Positions 41,673-51,539 of a DNA stretch of 52,869 bases are shown in pieces. Every line of letters begins with the position of its first letter. Position 1 is the stretch's first letter. The stretch is from positions 1 through 52,869 of the forward strand of contig JBCCGR010000031.1 in the NCBI GenBank assembly GCA_039029195.1, given 5' to 3'. The stretch comes from JBCCGR01 sp039029195 (GTDB lineage: Bacteria > Pseudomonadota > Alphaproteobacteria > Rhizobiales > Rhizobiaceae). The translations under genes and the position numbers were made by a program. Under the pieces are notes generated by a model. It was given only the letters and a program-made list of their open reading frames with translations. It was not told the DNA's origin and searched no databases.

Positions 41673-42728
41673 ATGCAGAATGATTTCTTCAAATCACCTG
41701 CACCCTTGTCTCTATCGGAAATTGCTTCCGAAGCCTCATTCGAGGTTCCGGAGGGAAAAGAAAGCGAGACGATCAGTCTGGTTGGCCCGATTGAAGCCGC
41801 AACCAAAGGTTTTCTGACGTTTCTCGACAACACCCAATATCTACCAGCATTGGCAGAAACGAAGGCTAAGGCTGTCATCTGCAAGGCCCAGTTTGCGAGC
41901 AAAGTTCCGCAAGGCGTGATCTGTCTTGTTTCCAAGGATCCATACCGCTCGTTCGCCGCTGCAATGGCGATGCTGTTTCCACAGGCCATGCGTCCTTTGC
42001 CTGTACTGTCAGAAGACGGCGTCTCGTCCCGCGCAATCATCGATCCCGGTGCTGCTGTTGAAGATGGCGCACATATCGAGGCAGGAGCGGTGATTGGCGC
42101 CGGTGCTCAAATTGGATCAGGTGCCCATATCGCGCCCGGAGCGGTGATAGGCGCGAACGTCAGCATTGGACGCCGCACGAGCATTGCCTCAAACGCAACC
42201 ATTCTCCACGCTCATGTTGGTGATGATGTGATCATCCACGCCGGCGCACGCATTGGCAGCGATGGATATGGCTTCGCGATGGGACCGGGTGGGCACTTGA
42301 AAGTTCCGCAAATCGGTCGCGTGATTGTACAGGACAAGGTGGAGATTGGCGCAGGAACCTGCATTGACCGCGGGGCCAATCGCGACACGGTCATTGGTGA
42401 GGGCACCAAAATCGACGATCAAGTGATGATCGGCCACAATGTGGAAGTGGGCCGCCATTGCATTCTGGTGGCTCAGGTTGGTATTGCGGGATCAGCAAAG
42501 TTGGGTGACTTTGTGGCGCTTGGGGGCAAGGTTGCCGTTGTTGGCCACGTCACAATTGGTCCCGGTGCGCAAATTGCAGGCGGCAGTGGCGTTGGAGAGA
42601 ATGTCCCGCCCGGAGCTGTCTGGGGAGGAACGCCGGCGCGACCGGTTCAGCATTGGCTTGAAGAAATGGCTGCTATCAGAAAGGCGGCGCGGCGCAAGTC
42701 ATCCCGCAAATCTGGAGGGGGTCGATGA
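41673..42728 (+). CDS. lpxD: UDP-3-O-acylglucosamine N-acyltransferase
   Basis: Third step of lipid A synthesis: N-acylation of UDP-3-O-acyl-glucosamine. 351 residues. A ~110-residue N-terminal uridine-binding domain is followed by a left-handed beta-helix of hexapeptide repeats (GAVIGAGAQIGSGAHIAPGA) and a C-terminal helical part. The catalytic His region is DDQVMIGHNVEVGRHC. A nearby ATG seven bases upstream is out of frame. It overlaps fabZ by four bases (ATGA). Confidence 0.95.
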   Translation: MQNDFFKSPAPLSLSEIASEASFEVPEGKESETISLVGPIEAATKGFLTFLDNTQYLPALAETKAKAVICKAQFASKVPQGVICLVSKDPYRSFAAAMAMLFPQAMRPLPVLSEDGVSSRAIIDPGAAVEDGAHIEAGAVIGAGAQIGSGAHIAPGAVIGANVSIGRRTSIASNATILHAHVGDDVIIHAGARIGSDGYGFAMGPGGHLKVPQIGRVIVQDKVEIGAGTCIDRGANRDTVIGEGTKIDDQVMIGHNVEVGRHCILVAQVGIAGSAKLGDFVALGGKVAVVGHVTIGPGAQIAGGSGVGENVPPGAVWGGTPARPVQHWLEEMAAIRKAARRKSSRKSGGGR

Positions 42729-43186
42729 CCGATACCGAAACAACAACCATGGAAACGGTTGAAATCCAGGAAATCATGCAGCTCCTGCCGCACAGATATC
42801 CGTTTCTCATGATTGATCGCATCATTGGCATTCGTTCTGATGAATATGCGATAGGCATCAAAAACGTCACCATAAATGAGCCGCATTTTCTGGGGCATTT
42901 CCCGGAAAATCCAATCATGCCGGGTGTGCTCTTGATCGAAGGCATGGCGCAGACCGCCGGAGCAATCTGTTCCAAGGAACACTATGACGGTGAACCAAAG
43001 TCTGTGTTTTTCATGACCATTGACCAGGCCAAGTTCAGAGCGCCAGTGCGGCCCGGTGACGTGGTGGAGTTTCACCTGACAAAACAAAAGCGACGGCGCG
43101 ACATATTCAAGTATCTTGGCGTTGCCATGGTGGGCGAAACAAAGGTCGCCGAGGCTGTGGTTGGCGCAATGATGGTCGCCAGATAA
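42725..43186 (+). CDS. fabZ: 3-hydroxyacyl-ACP dehydratase
   Basis: Hot-dog-fold dehydratase of fatty acid synthesis, 153 residues. The catalytic pair is His58 in FLGHFPENPIMPG and Glu72 in LLIEGMAQ. It competes with LpxA and LpxD for 3-hydroxyacyl-ACP, which explains its constant place between them. Translationally coupled to lpxD. Confidence 0.97.
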   Translation: MTDTETTTMETVEIQEIMQLLPHRYPFLMIDRIIGIRSDEYAIGIKNVTINEPHFLGHFPENPIMPGVLLIEGMAQTAGAICSKEHYDGEPKSVFFMTIDQAKFRAPVRPGDVVEFHLTKQKRRRDIFKYLGVAMVGETKVAEAVVGAMMVAR

Positions 43187-43200
43187 GGATAGGGGCAAAC

Positions 43201-43995
43201 GTGTCCAACATTCACTCAACCGCTATTGTCGAGGATGGCGCAACCCTTGGTGCCGACGTCAAGATCGGACCCTATTGCCATGTGGGACCACAGGTAACAC
43301 TCGGTGATGGCGTACAACTCGTGTCTCATGTGGTTGTGGCAGGTAACACCACAGTTGGCACCTCCACTCGCATCTTTCCATTTGCGTCCATCGGCCATGA
43401 GCCACAGGACCTGAAATATGGCGGCGAAGATGTTTCTCTAGTCATCGGTTCGGGCTGTATCATCCGCGAAGGTGTGACGATGAACCCGGGAACTGCTGGT
43501 GGAGGCTCAATCACCAGCGTTGGCAACAACTGCGCATTTTTGGCAAACACCCATGTGGCGCACGACTGCCGCGTGGGCAACAACGTCATCATGTCAAACA
43601 ATGCGGGCCTTTCGGGACACACCATTGTCGGTGATTTTGCGATCTTCGGTGGCGGCTCGGGCTCACATCAGTTCTGCCGCGTTGGACATCACGCCTTTGT
43701 TGGCGGATTGTCGGGAATTGAAGGCGATCTCATCCCCTTTGGCATGGCCGTGGGTAACCGTGCAGATCTTGGGGGCATCAATATTATCGGCATGAAGCGC
43801 ACGGGCGTTTCGCGTGAGAGCATCCATGCCGTTCGAGCAGCCTATAAGGATCTGTTCTCGAAAGATGCGCCGATCCTTGAGAACGCCCAGCGCCTGAAGG
43901 AAAGCCACACCGACAAGATGGTGCTAGATATGGTGGAATTTGTTCTTGAAGGGGGCGACAGGCCGTTGTGCACGCCCAAAAATTCAAAAAAATGA
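43201..43995 (+). CDS. lpxA: UDP-N-acetylglucosamine O-acyltransferase
   Basis: First step of lipid A synthesis. 264 residues, left-handed beta-helix of hexapeptide repeats from the N-terminus, with the catalytic His in NTHVAHDCRVG (residue ~121, equivalent to E. coli His125) and a helical C-terminus. It starts with GTG after an AAGGATAGGGG ribosome-binding site. Confidence 0.96.
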   Translation: MSNIHSTAIVEDGATLGADVKIGPYCHVGPQVTLGDGVQLVSHVVVAGNTTVGTSTRIFPFASIGHEPQDLKYGGEDVSLVIGSGCIIREGVTMNPGTAGGGSITSVGNNCAFLANTHVAHDCRVGNNVIMSNNAGLSGHTIVGDFAIFGGGSGSHQFCRVGHHAFVGGLSGIEGDLIPFGMAVGNRADLGGINIIGMKRTGVSRESIHAVRAAYKDLFSKDAPILENAQRLKESHTDKMVLDMVEFVLEGGDRPLCTPKNSKK

Positions 43996-44002
43996 CACCG
44001 AA

Positions 44003-44899
44003 ATGGCCGCCACACGCCCGCAACTAGAATTGTCGGAAAAGCCAGTCGCGATCATCGCGGGCAATGGCGATCTGCCCTTCGAAATTGCCGACATCTTAAA
44101 GCAGCGTGGCCAGAAGTTCACTGTGGTAGGCATTCGCAGCGAAGTCGATCCCAGGATTTCCGATTATCAGGGCAGGGTGTTGGATTGGGGCGAGCTGGGT
44201 AGCCTCCTGACAATTTTAGGCGAATTCAACGCACGAGACATCGTGTTTGCAGGCGGTGTTTCGCGTCGACCATCCCTCACGAAGTTTCTGTTCGACTGGG
44301 ATGTGATGAAGGCACTGCCCGAAGTGCTCATTTTCATGGCTGGAGGTGACAACTCCGTACTCAACGGAACCATTCAGTTGTTCGCCAAACGTGGCTTCAT
44401 CATTCGTGGAATACACGAAGTTGCGCCGGAATTGCTTGCGCGAGACGGGCTAAATGCCGGTCCAAAACCTTCCCGTGCAGATCATACGGCCATGGATGTG
44501 GGGTTTTCCGTCACCGCTGAGCTCGGTCGGTTTGATGTGGGGCAGGGAGCTGTTGTCGTTGGCACCCGTGCAGTGGCACTTGAAGGCGCAGAAGGCACTG
44601 ACGAAATGCTGAGACGGATTGCCGATCTTAAGATCAGCAATCGCCTGCCATCCAAAAAGTCGGGTGTATTGGTCAAGCGAAGCAAACCTGGTCAGGATTT
44701 GCGGGCGGACTTACCGACAATCGGTCCGCGCACCATCAAACTCGCCGCCACAGCGGGATTGCGTGGCATCGGTGTGGAAGCTGACCGCACATTGATTGTA
44801 TATCGCGAAAGCACCTTCAGCCTTTGCAAGCAGCATGACGTGTTCATCTATGCACGCCCCGCCACACCGGAAGCGGCATTGGCCGAAGAGCGGTCGTGA
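44003..44899 (+). CDS. lpxI: UDP-2,3-diacylglucosamine pyrophosphatase (LpxI type)
   Basis: Cleaves UDP-2,3-diacylglucosamine to lipid X. 298 residues of the DUF1009/LpxI family, the alphaproteobacterial replacement of LpxH, placed between lpxA and lpxB as is usual. Motifs: IIAGNGDLPFEIAD, FAGGVSRRPSL, GGDNSVLNGTI, and the C-terminal GIGVEADRTLI. The ATG giving MAATRPQLEL lies 7 bases after the lpxA stop; a longer frame starts inside lpxA. It overlaps lpxB (GTGA). Confidence 0.94.
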   Translation: MAATRPQLELSEKPVAIIAGNGDLPFEIADILKQRGQKFTVVGIRSEVDPRISDYQGRVLDWGELGSLLTILGEFNARDIVFAGGVSRRPSLTKFLFDWDVMKALPEVLIFMAGGDNSVLNGTIQLFAKRGFIIRGIHEVAPELLARDGLNAGPKPSRADHTAMDVGFSVTAELGRFDVGQGAVVVGTRAVALEGAEGTDEMLRRIADLKISNRLPSKKSGVLVKRSKPGQDLRADLPTIGPRTIKLAATAGLRGIGVEADRTLIVYRESTFSLCKQHDVFIYARPATPEAALAEERS

Positions 44900-46044
44900 C
44901 GTCTCCCGCTCACAAAAGGGTCTATTTCGTCATTGGCGAGGAATCCGGTGATCGCCTAGGAGCCGATCTTGTGGCCTCTCTGAAAGCCAGGGAACAAGAT
45001 ACGGACTTTCGGTTTGACTTCATGGGGTTGGCCGGTCCCAAGATGCAGCAACTAGGCGTAAAAAGCCTGTTCGATATTGATGATGTGGCGGTGATGGGTC
45101 TTTCCGCTGTTCTGGCGCGGCTCCCGCTGATCATCCGCCGCATCCGGCAGACGGTGCGGGATGTCCTGGAACAGGCGCCCGATATGCTGGTCATCATTGA
45201 CAGTCCGGAGTTCACTCATGCGGTGGCGCGTCGCGTTCGCAAGGCACGGCCGGATATCGCAATCATCAACTATGTCTGTCCCAGCGTCTGGGCATGGCGC
45301 AGCGGTCGCGCCAAAAAGATGTCGGCCTATATTGACCACGTCCTAACCTTATTGCCGTTTGAACCACAGGCGCTTCAGGATCTTGACGGTCCCGCCGCAA
45401 CTTATGTGGGCCACCCGCTGGCCAACCAGATTGTGCCCCCGGCGCAACCAGCCCAAATACCCGAATCGCCTACTCTTGTCGTGCTGCCAGGCTCCCGTGG
45501 TGGTGAAATCAATCGGCACATGCCAATTTTCGGTGAAACGCTCTCCATGCTGCGGGCCCGTGGGATGCAGTTCGAACCCGTGATTATCTCGCTTCCGCAT
45601 CGCCTGGAGCAGATCGAAGCCGCAATGGTGGACTGGTCGCATCCGGCGGCAATCGTGTCATCGGATGATGAAAAGGCGGAAGTCTTGAAACGGGCAACCG
45701 CATCGCTGGCGGCATCCGGTACCGTGACGTTGGAGATCGCGCTGCACCACATTCCCATGGTCGTGGGCTACAAGCTCGATTTCCTGGCGCGCCTGGCGCT
45801 GCCCTTCATCAAGGTCTGGACGTCGGTGTTGCCCAATCTTGTGGTCGATTACGCTCTGTTGCCTGAGTATCACAACCAGTATTTGCGCCCCAACGTGCTA
45901 CTGCGCCATCTGGAGCGGCTGCTCTCCGACACACCGCAGCGGGCTGCGCAACTTGAAGGTTTTGGGCAGTTAACGCGCCTTATGAAAACAGAACAGCCCG
46001 CTGGTGAGCGGGCTGCTGAAGTCGTGATTAATCACTTGAGCTGA
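44896..46044 (+). CDS. lpxB: Lipid A disaccharide synthase
   Basis: GT19 glycosyltransferase joining lipid X with UDP-2,3-diacylglucosamine. 382 residues, GTG start overlapping lpxI. Motifs: VIGEESGDRLGADL, FDIDDVAVMGLSAVLARLP, VCPSVWAWRSGRAKKM, YVGHPLANQ, LPGSRGGEINRHMP and ASGTVTLEIALHHIPMVV. The last codons contain the hairpin that probably terminates the opposing gltA transcript. Confidence 0.96.
   Translation: MTSPAHKRVYFVIGEESGDRLGADLVASLKAREQDTDFRFDFMGLAGPKMQQLGVKSLFDIDDVAVMGLSAVLARLPLIIRRIRQTVRDVLEQAPDMLVIIDSPEFTHAVARRVRKARPDIAIINYVCPSVWAWRSGRAKKMSAYIDHVLTLLPFEPQALQDLDGPAATYVGHPLANQIVPPAQPAQIPESPTLVVLPGSRGGEINRHMPIFGETLSMLRARGMQFEPVIISLPHRLEQIEAAMVDWSHPAAIVSSDDEKAEVLKRATASLAASGTVTLEIALHHIPMVVGYKLDFLARLALPFIKVWTSVLPNLVVDYALLPEYHNQYLRPNVLLRHLERLLSDTPQRAAQLEGFGQLTRLMKTEQPAGERAAEVVINHLS
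45983..46015 (-). terminator. Probable gltA terminator inside the lpxB coding end
   Basis: On the minus strand CAGCCCGC-TCACCA-GCGGGCTG is followed by TTCTGTTTTC. It begins 68 bases after the gltA stop. On the plus strand no T run follows, so it is directional. Confidence 0.7.
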
Positions 46045-46082
46045 CGGGCGCTGATGATAGCACCGCAGCGAAGCAGACCGGC

Positions 46083-47372
46083 TTACCGGTCTCCCATATC
46101 GACATAGCCGCGTTCGGTTTCGCCGGTATACAGCTGGCGCGGACGGCCAATGCGCTGTTTGGGATCTTCGATCATTTCCTTCCACTGGGCAATCCAGCCG
46201 ACCGTGCGAGCCAGTGAAAAGAGAACGGTGAACATGCTGGTTGGGAAACCAAGCGCCTTCAGCGTGATGCCGGAATAGAAGTCCACATTCGGGTAGAGTT
46301 TCTTTTCAACGAAATACTCATCCGTCAACGCGATGCGTTCCAGTTCCATGGCCACATCGAGGATTGGATCATCTTTGATGCCCAGCTCAGCAAGCACCTC
46401 ATGAGTGGTTTCCTGCATAATGCGCGCGCGAGGATCGTAGTTTTTGTAAACCCGGTGCCCGAAACCCATCAGGCGGAACGGGTCGTCGCGATCTTTGGCG
46501 CGTTCGATAAACTCAGGAATGCGGTCTGGTGTGCCGATTTCGTTCAGCATATTAAGCGCTGCCTCGTTCGCCCCACCATGGGCTGGGCCCCAAAGGCAGG
46601 CAATGCCCGCAGCAATACAGGCAAACGGGTTGGCGCCAGAAGAACCTGCAAGGCGCACTGTCGAAGTGGATGCGTTCTGCTCATGGTCCGCATGCAGGAT
46701 GAAAATGCGATCCATGGCCTTCGCCATGGTCTTGCTCACCTTGTACTCTTCACACGGCACCGCAAAGCACATGTGCAGGAAGTTAGACGCATAATCGAGA
46801 TCATTGCGCGGATAAACGAACGGCTGCCCCACATGGTATTTGTAGGCCATGGCGGCAATCGTCGGCATTTTCGCAATCATGCGCAGCGATGCCACCATGC
46901 GCTGATGCGGATCGGTGATGTCGGTTGAATCGTGGTAGAAGGCCGAAAGCGCGCCAACCACACCCACCATGATCGCCATCGGGTGCGCATCACGACGAAA
47001 TCCGAGGAACAGGCGCTGCATTTGATCGTGAATCATCGTGTGATAGGTCACGCGATGCACAAAATCATCATGCTGCTCCTTGTTTGGCAGTTCGCCATAA
47101 AGCAGCAGGTAGCAAGTCTCCAGAAAATCGCCGTGTTCGGCCAGATCGGTGATATTGTAACCGCGGTGCAACAACACGCCATCAGCACCATCAATGTAGG
47201 TGATCTTGCTTTCGCAGGATGCTGTTGATGTGAAGCCTGGATCAAATGTAAAGCGGTCTGTCGTTCCGTAAAGTGGACCAATATCAACCACTTCAGGCCC
47301 AAGGCTGGCCTTGTGGATATTCAGGTCCCATGACTCATCACCAATCGTCAGCGTCGCTTTGTCATTCGCCAT
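46083..47372 (-). CDS. gltA: Citrate synthase, type II
   Basis: Entry enzyme of the TCA cycle, condensing acetyl-CoA and oxaloacetate. 429 residues, the hexameric NADH-sensitive Gram-negative type with an N-terminal beta domain. Catalytic regions: WGPAHGGANEAAL (His), FGHRVYKNYDPRA (His) and VDFYSG (Asp). The ATG giving MANDKATL is placed 7 bases after GAGGTG on its strand. The ~260 bases upstream, to gltX, hold its promoter; I see no clear -35/-10 pair. Convergent with lpxB. Confidence 0.97.
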   Translation of the reverse strand: MANDKATLTIGDESWDLNIHKASLGPEVVDIGPLYGTTDRFTFDPGFTSTASCESKITYIDGADGVLLHRGYNITDLAEHGDFLETCYLLLYGELPNKEQHDDFVHRVTYHTMIHDQMQRLFLGFRRDAHPMAIMVGVVGALSAFYHDSTDITDPHQRMVASLRMIAKMPTIAAMAYKYHVGQPFVYPRNDLDYASNFLHMCFAVPCEEYKVSKTMAKAMDRIFILHADHEQNASTSTVRLAGSSGANPFACIAAGIACLWGPAHGGANEAALNMLNEIGTPDRIPEFIERAKDRDDPFRLMGFGHRVYKNYDPRARIMQETTHEVLAELGIKDDPILDVAMELERIALTDEYFVEKKLYPNVDFYSGITLKALGFPTSMFTVLFSLARTVGWIAQWKEMIEDPKQRIGRPRQLYTGETERGYVDMGDR

Positions 47373-47635
47373 TCTGCACCTCAAAGTTCTTGGGTTGTTT
47401 CTGTCTGGTGTGCTGCAGGGGGAGGGGTAGCAGCACTGCGCCAGAGCGACCGACGCGACCGGACAGTGGAATTTGATGGGCGTTTGTTACCCGATTTACC
47501 CACCCACCTCAAGGTCGCTAAAGGGCGCATTGACAAGCAACACGAGGGATGCTTGGGCGCCATCACCAGCCGAACTACACCGAATCCTGCAATACAGCGC
47601 AGACCAATCATGTCGCGTGGACTTGCGAAGACGGC

Positions 47636-49078
47636 TCAGGCGGCCTGATCGGCAATGCGGGCCAGGCTTTCGTCTTTGCCAAGCACATAAAGCACGTCGA
47701 ACACACCTGGAGAAACGCCTCGACCTGTGAGGGAAGCTCGCAAGGGTTGCGCAACCTGACCAAGTTTCAGCTCTTTATCCGCTGTGAATTTGCGAACCGT
47801 GTCTTCGACCGTCTGCATGTCCCAGTTTGCACACTCTGCAAGAACCGGCGCGATCTCCGTCAAGATGCTTCTGCCGCGGCCGTCGTCCTTGTCGAGAATA
47901 CCTGCTGCCTTGTCATCAAGTGGGAGCGGACGTTTTGCCGTGATGAATTGCGCGCCCGTAAGCAGTTCCACGAGCGATTTTGCACGTTCTTTCAAGCCAG
48001 GCATGGCAAGCAGCAACTGTGCCTCGACCGCATCATCAACATGCTCGGCAAACGCACGACCATCTTCGCTGTGTGGAAGAAAGGCGAGAAAAGCATCAAG
48101 CAGTGGTTTGTCGTCCATGTTGCGGATGTAGTGGCCACACATGTTTTCAAGCTTGGTGAAATCGAAGCGCGACGGCGACTTGCCAACGCCTTTCAAGCTG
48201 AACAGGGTTTCAAGCTCTTCAAGCGTGAAATATTCCTGATCACCGTGGGCCCAGCCCAGCCGCAGCAGATAGTTGCGCAGGGCTTCTGGCAGATATCCCA
48301 TTTCACGATAGGCTTCCACGCCGAGCGCCCCATGGCGTTTGGAGAGCTTTGCACCATCTGAACCGTGGATCAGCGGAATGTGCGCCATGGTCGGAAAATC
48401 CCAACTCATGGCATCAAAAATGATCTTCTGACGGGCAGCGTTGGTGAGATGATCATCCCCACGAATGACATTGGTAACGCCCATATCATAGTCGTCCACC
48501 ACCACGGCGAGCATGTAGGTTGGTGTGCCATCGGCGCGCAGGATGACAAAATCATCCAGATCCTTGTTAGGGAACGTCACGGTGCCCTGCACAAGGTCTT
48601 CAATGACGGTCTCGCCATCCTCAGGTGATTTGATCCGGATAACCGGCGCTACGCCATCTGGCGCTTCACTGGCGGGCCGATCGCGCCAGCGCCCGTCATA
48701 GCGGGGAGGCCGCTTCTCGGCCCTTGCCTTTTCCCGCATTTCGGCGAGTTCTTCTGGGCTTGCATAGCAGCGATAGGCGAGCCCTTTTACCAGCAGTGCT
48801 TTGGCGACTTCGGCGTGACGTTCAACGCGGTCGAACTGCGAAATTGCCTCACCGCTCCAGTCGAGGCCCAGCCATTTCATGCCGTCAATGATTGCATCGA
48901 TGGCGGCATCGGACGAGCGTTCCCTGTCCGTGTCTTCGATGCGCAGCAGCATTTTTCCGCCATTGGCGAAGGCGAACAGCCAGTTGAACAGGGCGGTTCT
49001 GGCACCACCAATGTGCAGAAACCCGGTGGGAGAGGGCGCAAAGCGGGTGATCACAGGTTTTGTGTCGGATGAAGTCAT
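47636..49078 (-). CDS. gltX: Glutamyl-tRNA synthetase
   Basis: Class I synthetase, 480 residues from the start giving MTSSDTKPVITRFAPSPTG. The HIGH-type motif is LHIGGARTALFN (residues 22-25 HIGG) and the KMSKS-type motif is AKLSKRHGALGV; a helical anticodon-binding domain follows. Alternative starts exist 18 and 69 bases further upstream, but family N-termini begin near this Met. It is divergent from comEC, sharing a ~127-base upstream region. Confidence 0.94.
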   Translation of the reverse strand: MTSSDTKPVITRFAPSPTGFLHIGGARTALFNWLFAFANGGKMLLRIEDTDRERSSDAAIDAIIDGMKWLGLDWSGEAISQFDRVERHAEVAKALLVKGLAYRCYASPEELAEMREKARAEKRPPRYDGRWRDRPASEAPDGVAPVIRIKSPEDGETVIEDLVQGTVTFPNKDLDDFVILRADGTPTYMLAVVVDDYDMGVTNVIRGDDHLTNAARQKIIFDAMSWDFPTMAHIPLIHGSDGAKLSKRHGALGVEAYREMGYLPEALRNYLLRLGWAHGDQEYFTLEELETLFSLKGVGKSPSRFDFTKLENMCGHYIRNMDDKPLLDAFLAFLPHSEDGRAFAEHVDDAVEAQLLLAMPGLKERAKSLVELLTGAQFITAKRPLPLDDKAAGILDKDDGRGRSILTEIAPVLAECANWDMQTVEDTVRKFTADKELKLGQVAQPLRASLTGRGVSPGVFDVLYVLGKDESLARIADQAA

Positions 49079-49205
49079 GAGTGGTCCGGATGTCATGGTT
49101 GCAACGCAGCGTTGCATTGAAGTTGCAGCCCCCATAGGCTGCGCCAATGAGCGGTCCGTTTATCACACACATGCGCCATGGCAATGGCTGGCGGGGTGAT
49201 TCCTG

Positions 49206-51527
49206 ATGGCGGATCGCGATGACGACGAGATCATGCCGGAAACACGGACACGAGGGTTGCGGACTGGCTTTGCTGGCGGACCATCCTCAGCAGGCCAACC
49301 CACTACCGGTTTTTCAACAAGCACCAGCCTGCTGGCTCGGCTGACCAGCCGAGCATCAACATTCCGCTTCGCTGTCCAGCAGGCACTCAATGTTGAAGAC
49401 GAACACCAAAGCTGGTTCAACTTCTATCCCGTAGCGTTGGGAGTGGGCATCGCCGCTTATTTTGCCCTGCCGCACGAACCGATGCTTTGGGCGCCGGCCG
49501 TGCTGGTCGTTGTTCTGGCGGCAGTAGCGGTCAGGCTGGATATAGCGCGCGCTCGGGGGCGGTGGTTTCTCATTTTCTGCCTGATCTTTGCAGGGTTGTC
49601 GGTTGCAAAGGTCAGGACCGAATTTGCGGCCACCCCAATGCTCGCATCAGAGATTGCGACAGGTGTGTCTGGGATAATCGTGGCGCGCGATGTCAGATCA
49701 AATGGTTCGGTTCGCTACACCATTGCACCAAAAAAGATCGATCGGTGGGAGGGACGCCTGCCACCATTCGTCAGAATTTCCCAACGAAAACCCAATGAGT
49801 TGCTGGAGGTTGGAGCGACGATGTCCGCCTTCGCCCGGCTGAGCCCGGTTGGTGGGCCATTGGTTCCGAGAGGCTTTGATTTTGCCTTTCATGCCTATTT
49901 CTCCGGCATTGGCGCAAACGGATTTATGCTAGGTAGCCCGAAGCGGGCGGGCCCATCGCCAAGCAGCATGTCATTACACACACGCTCATCTGTGGCGATC
50001 AATCAGCTGAGAAGTGCAGTTCGTGGTCGGATCGAAGCCGCCATACCTGGCCACACCGGAGCATTGGCTGCTGCACTGATCGTAGGGGATCGAAGCGGAA
50101 TTCCATCCGAGGTCAACGACCATCTGAGGCGTGCGGGTCTTGCGCATATTCTGGCAATTTCTGGTCTGCACATGGTTCTTGTCACCGGAACTGTGCTCTA
50201 CGTGATCCGCTTCGGTTTCGCCTTGTTTCCCGGTCTGATCCTGCGGTTTCCCGCAAAGAAACTCGCTGCTGCGGGCGCTCTCATTGTAGCAACAATCTAT
50301 CTGCTGTTGTCGGGGATGGGCATCGCGACCCAGCGCGCCTTCATCATGCTGTCCGTCATGCTGATTGCTGTGCTTGCCGACCGTCGGGCGATCACAATGC
50401 GAAATGTGGCAATTGCCGCGCTGATTGTCTTGATCATTGCACCACAAAGCCTTGTCAGCCCAAGTTTTCAAATGTCATTTGCCGCTGTCGCTGCACTGGT
50501 CGCGGCCTATGAGGTTTGGCGATCGCGGGAGCACCGGGAAAAAAGCACTTTTGGCTGGTTAAACGCTGCCAGAAACGCCTCTGGCTGGGTGGGCGGCCTC
50601 ACAATGACCTCACTGGTGGCAGGGACCGCCACATCGGTGTACGCCGCCTATCATTTTTATCGCATTGCTCCGCTTGGGTTGATCGCCAATGTACTCGCCA
50701 TGCCGATTGTGACCCTTGCAATTATGCCATTGGCACTGGCTTCAGTGTTCTTGATGCCTTTCGGACTGGAATCACTGGCCCTTTATCCCATGGCGTTGGC
50801 GATTGATGCGGTGATCGAGATCGCACATGCGGCGGAAATCTACAGTCCCAGCGGATCTGTGGGGCAATTGCCGGTATCGGCATTACTTGTTGGCACAACA
50901 ATCTGTGCCTGCCTTTTTCTATTGCGGTCTTGGTTCCGATTTGCAGGGCTGGCGCTTGTGCCGGTTTTTGCTGGCATTACCATGGTTCAACAAACACCCG
51001 ACATTATCATATCGGAAAATGGCAAACGGGTTGGCGTGCTTGATGTGCAGCACAACACCGATACGATCTCTGTTTCCGGTTCACGGCGTGCCGGTTTTGC
51101 TATCGAGAACTGGCAGAATGCCTATCAGGTCAAAGCAGAGAAAGGTCAGTTTCGTTGTGACCGAAGCGGATGTGCGATACGGCTGTCAAACGGACTACTG
51201 ATGGCGCACAGCCGCACGCCGCAGGGCCTTTCGGAAGACTGTGAGATTGCAGATATCGTTGTGACGTCGCTGAATGCCGCCAAACTCTGCTCAAGTCGGG
51301 AAAATATCATTGTTGTCGACAGCACCGACCTCGCACGATCTGGGGCTCAGTCGCTCCGATTTGCGAATGACCGAATGCCGCAATCCGGCACTCCTGACCC
51401 GCAAACCTCGCACCCATTGCTGAACCGCCCCGATGCAGCTCAGCGCCGCGCACTGTTAAAATCAATGATCCGCGAAAGTGCTTACACGCGCCATCCGCGA
51501 CCCTGGACACAACACAGGCATCAGTGA
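49206..51527 (+). CDS. comEC: ComEC/Rec2 family membrane protein
   Basis: Predicted DNA-uptake channel, 773 residues. An N-terminal polar ~65 residues precede the first membrane helices, followed by the OB-like DUF4131 domain (~130-230), then the competence domain with GHTGALAAALIVGDRSGIP and HILAISGLHMVLVTG and about eight helices. The C-terminal ~170 residues are soluble; the HxHxDH motif of the metallo-beta-lactamase domain found in many ComEC proteins is absent. The comEC-lexA convergent order is common in Rhizobiales. Competence is not established for such strains. Confidence 0.9.
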   Translation: MADRDDDEIMPETRTRGLRTGFAGGPSSAGQPTTGFSTSTSLLARLTSRASTFRFAVQQALNVEDEHQSWFNFYPVALGVGIAAYFALPHEPMLWAPAVLVVVLAAVAVRLDIARARGRWFLIFCLIFAGLSVAKVRTEFAATPMLASEIATGVSGIIVARDVRSNGSVRYTIAPKKIDRWEGRLPPFVRISQRKPNELLEVGATMSAFARLSPVGGPLVPRGFDFAFHAYFSGIGANGFMLGSPKRAGPSPSSMSLHTRSSVAINQLRSAVRGRIEAAIPGHTGALAAALIVGDRSGIPSEVNDHLRRAGLAHILAISGLHMVLVTGTVLYVIRFGFALFPGLILRFPAKKLAAAGALIVATIYLLLSGMGIATQRAFIMLSVMLIAVLADRRAITMRNVAIAALIVLIIAPQSLVSPSFQMSFAAVAALVAAYEVWRSREHREKSTFGWLNAARNASGWVGGLTMTSLVAGTATSVYAAYHFYRIAPLGLIANVLAMPIVTLAIMPLALASVFLMPFGLESLALYPMALAIDAVIEIAHAAEIYSPSGSVGQLPVSALLVGTTICACLFLLRSWFRFAGLALVPVFAGITMVQQTPDIIISENGKRVGVLDVQHNTDTISVSGSRRAGFAIENWQNAYQVKAEKGQFRCDRSGCAIRLSNGLLMAHSRTPQGLSEDCEIADIVVTSLNAAKLCSSRENIIVVDSTDLARSGAQSLRFANDRMPQSGTPDPQTSHPLLNRPDAAQRRALLKSMIRESAYTRHPRPWTQHRHQ

Positions 51528-51539
51528 ACTTCAGTTCAG

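Noticed and set aside
47549..48361. 270-codon plus-strand frame over gltX
   Set aside because: Antisense to gltX with intact synthetase motifs; Cys/Arg/His-rich product without domain.
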